From: Clostridiales bacterium
GTDB lineage: Bacteria > Bacillota > Clostridia > Christensenellales > JAISNN01
Direction: 5' to 3'
Assembly: GCA_031289865.1 (NCBI GenBank)
Contig: JAITOQ010000048.1
Coordinates: 1-6,416, forward strand
DNA length: 6,416 bases
A program made the position numbers and the translations under genes. Shown piece by piece: positions 1 through 5,141 of this stretch. Under the pieces are notes generated by a model, which was not told the DNA's origin, made no database searches, and saw only the letters and a list, made by a program, of their open reading frames with translations. Each line of letters starts with the position of its first letter. The first letter of the stretch is position 1.

Positions 1-105
1 GCAAATCACGATATCACCGTTTTGATAGATTGCAAAGACAGCCGCGGCGCGGAGCATTTGCGCGCATGTGTGAGCGGAGTAATCAATTACTGCTGCGGAC
101 TTTAG
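1..105 (+). CDS. 3' end of an unidentified upstream gene (34 residues visible)
   Basis: Frame 1 is open from the window edge to a TAG at 103-105 and encodes the last 34 residues of a protein. The tail reads like a beta-strand (DITVLIDC) followed by an amphipathic helix, and it contains four cysteines, two of them adjacent near the end (YCCGL). The third frame is also open here, but its product is arginine-rich and looks like a shadow, so frame 1 is preferred. The gene points the same way as the copper cluster and could be co-transcribed with it. I do not recognise the family from this fragment; it does not resemble the C-terminus of CsoR or CopY copper regulators. Function cannot be assigned. 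Confidence 0.55.
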   Translation, partial: ANHDITVLIDCKDSRGAEHLRACVSGVINYCCGL

Positions 106-132
106 CAGAATGCAGAATGTAAAATGCAGAAT
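106..132. repeat. AATGCAG heptamer tandem repeat, copy 1
   Basis: Directly after the upstream stop codon there are three consecutive 7-base units (AATGCAG, AATGTAA, AATGCAG) at 109-129 plus a partial AAT. The same heptamer array occurs at 4668-4698. The unit repeats head to tail, so this is a small minisatellite and not coding sequence. The ATG at 110 lies inside it, which argues against using that ATG as a gene start. Confidence 0.85.
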
Positions 133-146
133 AACGGATTTAAAAG

Positions 147-203
147 CAGTCGCTGTCATACTTGTAGGGGACGATGCCTTCATCGTCCCGTATCCGAATA
201 AAA
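147..203. repeat. Dispersed hairpin repeat, copy 1
   Basis: These 57 bases align without gaps to 4763-4819 (constant offset 4616). The core is a perfect 9-bp inverted repeat, GGGACGATG (168-176) and CATCGTCCC (181-189), with a 4-base loop CCTT. The other copy keeps both arms exactly but has the loop ACCA. Flanks TTGTAG on the left and GTATCC on the right are also shared. It resembles a REP-like or miniature non-autonomous element; no transposase or clear target duplication is visible. Confidence 0.85.
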
Positions 204-210
204 AGAGGGA

Positions 211-235
211 GCGTCAAGCGAAGAATCTAAAACGG
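211..235. repeat. GCGAAGAATC-type dispersed repeat, copy 1 (shortened)
   Basis: GCGAAGAATCTAAAACG at 218-234 matches 4745-4761 at 16 of 17 positions. The preceding GTCA suggests this is a shortened form of the longer palindromic unit in the second copy, which carries TTCTGAGC between GTCA and the shared core. The general GTCATTCTGAG...GAAGAATC pattern is, from memory, a frequent dispersed intergenic repeat in many bacterial genomes. Confidence 0.65.
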
Positions 236-261
236 CAACAGACACATTACAAGACGGGCGC

Positions 262-267
262 GGGGAG
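262..267 (+). promoter_or_regulatory. Ribosome binding site that decides the start of the HMA fusion gene
   Basis: GGGGAG lies 10 bases before the ATG at 278. It supports that ATG as the start instead of the in-frame ATG at 110, which sits in repeat DNA and has no comparable site. The HMA domain begins only a few residues after 278, as expected for this family. Confidence 0.75.
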
Positions 268-277
268 TGTGAAAAAC

Positions 278-1765
278 ATGAACGAAATAATCAAAAAATT
301 TTCCGTTGACGGCATGACTTGCGCGCATTGCGAAAGCACGATTGAAATCGAACTCTCAAACACGGTCGGTATCGTCGAGGTAAAAGCAAGCTATGCCCGC
401 GGCGAGGTGATTGTCGCATACGATACGGAGATAATTGACATTAAAAAAATCAATGAGATAATTCGTACCCTCGGTTACATCCCGACAGAGGACGTTACCG
501 CGCCGAAACGGACGGGAAAAGCCGTAAAAATTTTGGGCGCGGCGGTAGTGTTGGTCGGCGGATTTTTTATACTCAGTCGGCTTGGGGTGTTTAATTTTAT
601 CAATGTTTTTCCGACGGCGGGCGAGGGGACCGCGCTTGGAATGCTCTTTGTCATAGGGCTTTTGACTTCCGTTCATTGTGTCGCTATGTGCGGAGGGATC
701 AACATATCGCAATGTATAAAAAAGCCGAAAACGACGGACGGCGGCGCGGAAAAATTAACCGTGCAAAAAGAAAAATCGCAAGGTATAGAAACGCCCGTAC
801 AAGAGGAAAAAAACGAGTCCGTATACGCGGAAAATCCGCAACGTCACGGTATAGAAGCGTCTGAAACAAAGGGTATAAAGCCGTTAAAAAACAAGATCAA
901 CGCGGCGACTTTCCGCGCAAGTATTCTGTACAATCTCGGTCGCGTTATCTCCTATACGGCGGTCGGCTTTTTGGTCGGCGGGCTTGGTTCCGTTCTCACT
1001 TTTTCGGATACGGGACGCGGGATTGTCGCGATCATTGCGGGCGTGTTTATGGTCATAATGGGGCTGAATCTATTAGGGTTGTTTCCGTTTTTGCGGAAGC
1101 TTGCGCCTCACATGCCTAAATTTTTTGCAAAAAAAATCAACCGACAAAAGGCAAAAAGCCGTTCTCCGCTCATCGTGGGTTTGTTAAACGGGCTTATGCC
1201 TTGCGGTCCGTTACAGACTATGCAGATATACGCTTTGAGTACGGGCAGTCCGTTTTTGGGTGCATTGTCGATGTTTTTATTCAGCTTAGGGACGGTGCCG
1301 CTTATGTTTTTTGTCGGCGCGTTAAGCTCCGTACTGACCGCAAAATTCACAAAAAAACTCATGGCGGCGAGTGCGGTTTTAGTGATAATCATGGGCATGT
1401 TTATGTTTAGTAATGGCGCGACGCTGTCGGGACTTTCCTTGACGGGGCTTTTCGGGGGAACGGGACAGACGTTTGAGGCGGTAATCGACGCCGAAAATAA
1501 TCTTCAGACGGTTTCGTTTGATTTGGAATCGGCGCGATACAGCGCAATCAAGGTAAAAAAGGGCATTCCCGTCGTTTGGATCATTCGTGCGGACGAAAAA
1601 AATCTCAACGGCTGTAACGGCGAGCTCAAAATAGACCGACTCGGCATTACAAAAAAACTCGTATTAGGCGAGAATATCATCGAGTTTACGCCCGAAAAAA
1701 GCGGCGATATTCCGTACCGTTGTTGGATGGGAATGCGAAGCAGTAAAATCATTGTGACTGACTAA
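278..1765 (+). CDS. HMA / UreH-SafE-like membrane / cupredoxin fusion protein (copper handling)
   Basis: A 495-residue membrane protein with three parts. Residues 1-70 are a heavy-metal-associated (HMA) domain with the Cu-binding motif GMTCAHC at 12-18. The membrane core appears to have seven helices (about 83-100, 119-141, 217-240, 247-268, 296-320, 325-352, 361-379). It carries the paired signatures of the UreH-like/DsbD_2 family, often labelled sulfite exporter TauE/SafE: GLLTSVHCVAMCGG at 127-140 and GLLNGLMPCGP at 301-311. Residues about 400-495 form a cupredoxin-like domain with candidate ligands C446, C482, M484 and M486 (CWMGM). Seven helices put the HMA domain inside and the cupredoxin outside, where copper would be bound. 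An unusual hydrophilic insert (about 146-208) lies between helices 2 and 3, predicted cytoplasmic. Start chosen by GGGGAG 10 bases upstream; an upstream in-frame ATG lies in repeats. Together with the downstream cupredoxin-like gene and CopA, a role in copper trafficking or detoxification is likely, but transport activity, substrate and direction are inference. The TauE/SafE label should not be read as evidence for sulfite export. Confidence 0.88.
   Translation: MNEIIKKFSVDGMTCAHCESTIEIELSNTVGIVEVKASYARGEVIVAYDTEIIDIKKINEIIRTLGYIPTEDVTAPKRTGKAVKILGAAVVLVGGFFILSRLGVFNFINVFPTAGEGTALGMLFVIGLLTSVHCVAMCGGINISQCIKKPKTTDGGAEKLTVQKEKSQGIETPVQEEKNESVYAENPQRHGIEASETKGIKPLKNKINAATFRASILYNLGRVISYTAVGFLVGGLGSVLTFSDTGRGIVAIIAGVFMVIMGLNLLGLFPFLRKLAPHMPKFFAKKINRQKAKSRSPLIVGLLNGLMPCGPLQTMQIYALSTGSPFLGALSMFLFSLGTVPLMFFVGALSSVLTAKFTKKLMAASAVLVIIMGMFMFSNGATLSGLSLTGLFGGTGQTFEAVIDAENNLQTVSFDLESARYSAIKVKKGIPVVWIIRADEKNLNGCNGELKIDRLGITKKLVLGENIIEFTPEKSGDIPYRCWMGMRSSKIIVTD
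782..880 (+). repeat. Imperfect GGTATAGAA repeats coding the hydrophilic loop insert
   Basis: Within the loop-coding part of the fusion gene, GGTATAGAAACG (782-793), GGTATAGAAGCG (848-859) and the weaker GGTATAAAG (872-880) recur, giving the peptide motifs GIET, GIEA and GIK. The region is lysine/glutamate rich and low in hydrophobic residues. This suggests the loop grew by local duplication, although the repeats are few and irregular. Confidence 0.45.
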
Positions 1766-1794
1766 ACGGCGTGACGTAATCATCATTTTTTCGA

Positions 1795-1805
1795 GGTATA
1801 GTACC
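1795..1805. promoter_or_regulatory. Short palindrome GGTA-TAG-TACC ahead of the small cupredoxin gene
   Basis: A perfect 4+3+4 palindrome lies in the 66-base gap between the first two copper genes, 26 bases before the GTG start and followed by a T-run. It does not match the CopY box (TACAnnTGTA), nor clearly a CsoR site. It could be a weak hairpin, an operator, or chance. No convincing -35/-10 pair was found in this gap, so co-transcription with the gene before it is most likely. Confidence 0.25.
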
Positions 1806-1831
1806 GAATTTTTTAAGGGGGATTTATCACC

Positions 1832-2314
1832 GTGGCAAACTATAACAACAATACCAAACAGACCTCAAAACCGACCTCAAAACCCACCGCAAAATATGCG
1901 GGGTCGCCGTCTGGCAAAAAGAGTCTTGAGGAACGCATGGCGGCGCAAAAAGCCGCCGAAACGGCGGCAAAGCGCAAGCGCGGCTTTTTAATCGGCGGGA
2001 TTTCTGCCGGCGCGGCGATTGTGATTGTTTTAATAATCGTATTTTCAACGATAGGCGCGGCGACAAGCCCGACGACCACGGTAAACGCGAAAGGCTGTCG
2101 GGATATCACGGTATCCGTCGGAAAAGAGATCGTTTGGACGATAAAGGCGGCTAATGAATTGGGGTGTATGGATCAAGTGGAGAGTTCGCTTTTTAGCGCA
2201 AAAAAGCTTACTTCGGGAAAAACCACTAAAGTAACCTTTACGCCGACAACAAAGGGAAGCGTGACGGTCTATTGTTCGCACGGAGTCGTAGTCTGCACTA
2301 TTAAGGTTACTTAA
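1832..2314 (+). CDS. Small membrane-anchored cupredoxin-like protein
   Basis: A 160-residue protein with a GTG start, supported by AGGGGG (1816-1821) about 10 bases upstream. The N-terminal 50 residues are polar and low in complexity (Asn, Thr, Lys, Ser), end in the basic cluster KRKR (47-50), and are followed by one membrane helix (about 51-74). That predicts N-inside, C-outside. The outside domain (about 84-160) matches the cupredoxin end of the preceding fusion protein: C112, F136-T-P138 and C148 here align with C446, F470-T-P472 and C482 there, at identical spacing. Where the fusion protein has CxMGM, this one has C148-S-H150-G-V, plus extra cysteines C89 and C155. It therefore probably binds a metal, most likely copper, with a different ligand set, or could form disulfides. 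It sits 66 bases after the fusion gene and 22 bases before copA. A role as an extracellular copper-binding partner of these proteins is inferred. Confidence 0.8.
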   Translation: MANYNNNTKQTSKPTSKPTAKYAGSPSGKKSLEERMAAQKAAETAAKRKRGFLIGGISAGAAIVIVLIIVFSTIGAATSPTTTVNAKGCRDITVSVGKEIVWTIKAANELGCMDQVESSLFSAKKLTSGKTTKVTFTPTTKGSVTVYCSHGVVVCTIKVT

Positions 2315-2336
2315 AAAACAAAGAGAGGAGTTCCAA

Positions 2337-4586
2337 ATGGAAAAAACATACAAAATAAACGGCATGACTTGCGCGGCTTGCGCGGCGCGAGTCGAAAAAG
2401 CGGCGGCAAAGGTCGCGGGCGTTCAAAAAGCCTCCGTCAATTTTGCGACGGAAAAGCTCACCGTGGCTTTTGACGAAGGCACCGTGACGACGGGTATTTT
2501 AAAGTCGGCTATAGCTCAAGCGGGCTATACGCTTATCGAGCCGCGTGTAACCAAGGGCAATATCGTAGACGAGGACAAGCTTCGTAAACAAAAACAAATT
2601 CGGACGTTATGGATAAAATTTGCGATCTCCGCGGCGTTCAGTATTCCGCTTCTATACTTCGCGATGGGACCTATGGCGGAGTGGTGGAACGTCCCGATAC
2701 CGGAGATGTTTATGCCGATGATGCATCCGTTAAACTATGCTATATTACAGCTATCCTTGACCTTGCCCGTGGTTGCGGTCGGCTACAAATTTTATGTGGA
2801 CGGCTTTAGGGCGATAGTCAAGCGCAGTCCGAATATGGATTCGCTCATTGCTATCGGTACGACGTCGGCGATAGGGTACAGTATTTATTCGCTCATAGCG
2901 ATAGCGACGGGAAATCACATGGCTGTCGAGCACCTCTATTTTGAGACCGCGGGGGTCATCATCACTCTGATTTTACTCGGAAAATCTCTCGAAGCGGTAT
3001 CTAAGGGAAAGACGGGCGAGGCTATAAAAAAGCTCATGGGACTTCAGCCCAAAACCGCTACCGTGACACGGGACGGACGCGAGATAGATCTGCCGATTGA
3101 CGAGGTTGTAATAGGCGATATTCTCCTCGTAAAACCGGGTGAAAAAATCCCCGTAGACGGCGTAGTTACGGAGGGGGCGACCTCTATCGACGAATCTATG
3201 CTGACGGGCGAGAGTATGCCTATCGACAAAAAAGAGGGCGACAAGGTATACGCGGCGAGTATCAACAAAAACGGTCTGATCCGCTTTCGTGCGGCAAAGG
3301 TCGGCGCGGACACGGCTCTGGCTCAGATTATCAAGCTCGTAGAGGATGCGCAAGGCTCGAAAGCCCCTATAGCAAAGATTGCCGACGTGGTTTCGGGCTA
3401 CTTTGTTCCGATAGTTTTCGGAATCGCGCTCGTCGCGTTTTTGGCATGGCTGATCGGCGGTCACGACGTCGTATTTTCGTTGACGATTTTCATATCGGTT
3501 TTGGTTATAGCTTGCCCGTGCGCGTTGGGGCTGGCGACCCCGACCGCCATTATGGTGGGTACGGGCGTAGGCGCAAAAAACGGGATATTGATTAAGGGCG
3601 GCGAGGCTCTCGAAACCACTCACAAGATAAGGACGATAGTATTTGACAAGACGGGGACTATCACGGAGGGAAAGCCCGAGGTGACCGACGTTGTGAGTAT
3701 CGACGGGAGCGAGGACGATTGGCTGTTACGGGTTGCCGCGTCCGCGGAAAAGGGTTCGGAGCACCCGTTGGGCGAGGCGATTGTAAAAGCCGCCCAAAAG
3801 GCGAATCTCGAATTTTTAAAGCTTGACGACTTTCAAGCTCTCACGGGCTTCGGCATTTATGCCGCTATTGAAAATCAAGAAATCCTTTTGGGAAATAAGA
3901 AACTAATGGACAGTCACAATATCTCCCTCATGAGCGCGGAGGCTCAGTCCGATACGCTTGCGGGCGAGGGAAAGACCCCCATGTATCTTGCGGTGGACGG
4001 CGCGCTTGCCGGTATAATAGCGGTCGCGGACGTCGTAAAGGCGAATAGCCGCGAGGCTATCCTTGCCCTCCAAAAAATGGGTGTAGAAGTCGCAATGATT
4101 ACGGGCGACAACAAGCGGACGGCGGAGGCTATAGCCCGTCAAGTGGGTATCACGCGTGTATTATCGGAGGTCTTACCGGAGGACAAAGCCGCGGAGATAA
4201 AAAAGCTCCAAGCAGAGGGAAAAAAGGTCGCTATGGTCGGCGACGGGATAAACGACGCGCCCGCGCTCGTCCAAGCGGATATCGGGATAGCTATCGGTTC
4301 GGGGACGGACGTGGCGATCGAGTCCGCCGATATCGTGCTCATGAGGAGCGACCTCATGGACGTCCCGACCGCGCTCAAGCTGAGTAAACAGACCATTCGC
4401 AACATAAAGCAAAATCTCTTTTGGGCATTCGGTTACAACGTCGCCGGTATCCCTATCGCCGCCGGTATCCTCTACCTCATGGGCGGTCCTCTCCTAAATC
4501 CTATCCTTGCCGCCGCCGCAATGTCCTTTAGCTCTGTTTCGGTTCTTTTGAACGCGCTTAGATTGAGGTTTTTTAAGAAAGCGTGA
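2337..4586 (+). CDS. copA: Cu(I)-exporting P1B-type ATPase (CopA family)
   Basis: A full-length 749-residue heavy-metal P-type ATPase that uses ATP to move Cu(I) across the cytoplasmic membrane. It has one N-terminal HMA domain with GMTCAAC (9-15). Visible catalytic elements, in order, are the actuator TGE (290-292), the membrane CPC (393-395), the phosphorylated aspartate in DKTGT (437-441, D437), the HP dipeptide in SEHPLGEA (474-481), TGDN (589-592) and GDGIND (635-640). The metal-selectivity set CPC in helix 6, Y700-N701 in helix 7 and MSFSS (729-733) in helix 8 is that of the Cu(I) P1B-1 class, and arguably excludes Zn/Cd/Pb and Co subclasses. A methionine-rich outside loop after the first helix (about 110-130, including MFMPMM) fits the copper exit region of the family. 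The start is fixed by GAGAGGAG ending 6 bases upstream and the HMA domain beginning at once. It is only 22 bases after the small cupredoxin-like gene, so the two are almost certainly one operon. Efflux, and so copper tolerance, is the expected role. Confidence 0.97.
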   Translation: MEKTYKINGMTCAACAARVEKAAAKVAGVQKASVNFATEKLTVAFDEGTVTTGILKSAIAQAGYTLIEPRVTKGNIVDEDKLRKQKQIRTLWIKFAISAAFSIPLLYFAMGPMAEWWNVPIPEMFMPMMHPLNYAILQLSLTLPVVAVGYKFYVDGFRAIVKRSPNMDSLIAIGTTSAIGYSIYSLIAIATGNHMAVEHLYFETAGVIITLILLGKSLEAVSKGKTGEAIKKLMGLQPKTATVTRDGREIDLPIDEVVIGDILLVKPGEKIPVDGVVTEGATSIDESMLTGESMPIDKKEGDKVYAASINKNGLIRFRAAKVGADTALAQIIKLVEDAQGSKAPIAKIADVVSGYFVPIVFGIALVAFLAWLIGGHDVVFSLTIFISVLVIACPCALGLATPTAIMVGTGVGAKNGILIKGGEALETTHKIRTIVFDKTGTITEGKPEVTDVVSIDGSEDDWLLRVAASAEKGSEHPLGEAIVKAAQKANLEFLKLDDFQALTGFGIYAAIENQEILLGNKKLMDSHNISLMSAEAQSDTLAGEGKTPMYLAVDGALAGIIAVADVVKANSREAILALQKMGVEVAMITGDNKRTAEAIARQVGITRVLSEVLPEDKAAEIKKLQAEGKKVAMVGDGINDAPALVQADIGIAIGSGTDVAIESADIVLMRSDLMDVPTALKLSKQTIRNIKQNLFWAFGYNVAGIPIAAGILYLMGGPLLNPILAAAAMSFSSVSVLLNALRLRFFKKA

Positions 4587-4588
4587 CG

Positions 4589-4620
4589 GCAACGGTGACG
4601 TTGCATCCATCATCGCAACG
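4589..4620. repeat. Three alternating GCAACG/CGTTGC arms (mutually exclusive hairpins)
   Basis: Immediately after the copA stop, GCAACG (4589-4594), CGTTGC (4599-4604) and GCAACG (4615-4620) follow one another. The middle arm can pair with the first (6 bp, loop GTGA, a GNRA-type tetraloop) or with the third (6 bp, 10-base loop). There is no T-run, so it is not an intrinsic terminator by itself. It may affect 3' end stability of the copA message; this is inference. Confidence 0.5.
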
Positions 4621-4667
4621 GGTTGAGCTGAAATGAGTTGCGGAGTAGCCCGTTCACCGATTGGTTT

Positions 4668-4698
4668 AATGCAGAATGCAAAATGCAAAATGCAGAAT
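4668..4698. repeat. AATGCAG/AATGCAA heptamer tandem repeat, copy 2
   Basis: Four head-to-tail 7-base units (AATGCAG, AATGCAA, AATGCAA, AATGCAG) plus AAT. This is the same unit as at 106-132 with one more copy, so the array differs in length between the two sites. It is non-coding and lies in the gap after copA. Confidence 0.88.
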
Positions 4699-4728
4699 TG
4701 CGGTATCGCTTCGCTCGATAAAAAGTAG

Positions 4729-4761
4729 GTGTCATTCTGAGCTTGCGAAGAATCCAAAACG
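4729..4761. repeat. GTCATTCTGAGC...GAAGAATC dispersed palindromic repeat, copy 2
   Basis: A 33-base unit containing an inverted repeat ATTCT (4734-4738) / AGAAT (4749-4753). Its 3' part, GCGAAGAATCCAAAACG at 4745-4761, matches 218-234 at 16 of 17 bases. This copy appears fuller than the first one. Confidence 0.7.
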
Positions 4762-4762
4762 T

Positions 4763-4819
4763 CAGTTGGCATTTCTATTGTAGGGGACGATGACCACATC
4801 GTCCCGTATCCTCATAAAA
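4763..4819. repeat. Dispersed hairpin repeat, copy 2
   Basis: Gapless partner of 147-203. The arms GGGACGATG (4784-4792) and CATCGTCCC (4797-4805) are identical to the first copy while the loop is ACCA instead of CCTT. Conservation of both arms with loop change suggests the hairpin, as DNA or RNA, is what is maintained or copied. Confidence 0.85.
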
Positions 4820-4835
4820 CTCATAAAATCCTATC

Positions 4836-4882
4836 AAAAAAGCAAGTGTCATACCCCACGGTGAGGCACTCGCTTTTTTTTT
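4836..4882 (+). terminator. Intrinsic terminator after the copper operon
   Basis: AAAAAAGC (4836-4843) pairs with GCTTTTTT (4872-4879). The helix continues inward through AGTG/CACT with one A-C mismatch and a few G-T wobbles, has an 8-base loop at 4854-4861, and ends in nine T (4874-4882). It is the first good terminator after copA, about 250 bases beyond its stop, and it separates the copper genes from the next promoter. The A-run on the left arm means it could also stop transcription on the other strand. Confidence 0.75.
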
Positions 4883-4884
4883 GC

Positions 4885-4954
4885 AAAAAAAATCAAAAAA
4901 CCCTACAAAAAAATAAAAAAACTATTGACAAAACCCTAAAGAATATTGTATGAT
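4885..4954 (+). promoter_or_regulatory. Strong sigma-A type promoter with upstream A-tracts
   Basis: A perfect -35 TTGACA (4925-4930) and a near-perfect -10 TATGAT (4949-4954) are separated by 18 bases. Four A-tracts (4885-4892, 4895-4900, 4907-4913, 4915-4921) precede the -35 and are suited to UP-element contacts with RNA polymerase and to DNA bending. The expected start of transcription is about 4960-4962, giving a leader of roughly 180 bases to the ATG at 5142. Confidence 0.85.
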
Positions 4955-4959
4955 AAACA

Positions 4960-5056
4960 TGCTACATAATTTAATAGAAAAAATTTCAACGAGTGCGCTT
5001 TTGGTAAAAAGTGTCTTTTTTCCTATAAACTCGTTGAAGGTTTAAATTATGTAGCA
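4960..5056 (+). promoter_or_regulatory. Structured 5' leader with nested inverted repeats, class unknown
   Basis: Outer helix P1 is 15 bp and perfect (4960-4974 with 5042-5056). Inner helix P2 is 10 bp and perfect (4985-4994 with 5029-5038). Hairpin P3 directly abuts P2 (4995-5002 with 5007-5014, 8 bp with two G-U pairs, loop GGTA). P1 starts at the predicted transcription start, so the RNA would begin inside the helix. A run of six A (4978-4983) preceded by G could pair with T6C (5016-5022), which would cross P2 and make a pseudoknot. I do not recognise it as any riboswitch class I know. Alternatives are a 5' stabilising stem, an attenuator, or a small palindromic mobile element; no target duplication is evident. 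Confidence 0.65.
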
Positions 5057-5059
5057 GTA

Positions 5060-5110
5060 ATTCGGGAAAAGATGCTTTTTATATTTTTGTGTTTTTTTCC
5101 GTTTCCGAAT
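5060..5110 (+). promoter_or_regulatory. Second leader hairpin with U-rich loop
   Basis: ATTCGG (5060-5065) pairs perfectly with CCGAAT (5105-5110), and after a bulged G, AAA (5067-5069) pairs with TTT (5102-5104). The loop is very T-rich. An alternative pairing CGG-AAAA with TTTTCCG (5095-5101) competes with it. The hairpin ends 16 bases before the Shine-Dalgarno sequence, leaving the ribosome site free. Confidence 0.45.
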
Positions 5111-5141
5111 CAGAAATCAAAAGAACGGAGGAATACAAAAA

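Noticed and set aside
110..277. In-frame extension of the HMA fusion gene from ATG 110 (56 extra residues)
   Set aside because: The extension is encoded by dispersed repeats (heptamers, hairpin, GAAGAATC unit), has no ribosome site, and gives a basic, unstructured peptide. The ATG at 278 has GGGGAG at good spacing and starts at the HMA domain.
278..1765. Naming the fusion protein as a sulfite exporter or as CcdA/DsbD
   Set aside because: The membrane signatures are only family-level. The HMA and cupredoxin domains and the neighbours point to copper, and no thioredoxin-like domain is present.
2973..3623. Long minus-strand reading frame inside copA
   Set aside because: Arg/Tyr-rich product without recognisable domains, wholly antisense to conserved CopA catalytic regions.
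4494..4799. Minus-strand frame spanning the copA end and the repeats
   Set aside because: It is built from repeat DNA and the complement of copA, and lacks any start signal or domain.
4850..4867. CsoR-like operator (ATACCCCACGG) in the gap after copA
   Set aside because: The resemblance is partial, and the bases are explained by the terminator hairpin and are downstream of the copper genes.
4960..5056. Invertible phase-variation promoter flanked by the 15-bp inverted repeats
   Set aside because: The promoter lies outside the inverted repeats, the enclosed DNA shows no promoter in the reverse orientation, and no invertase gene is visible. RNA structure fits better.
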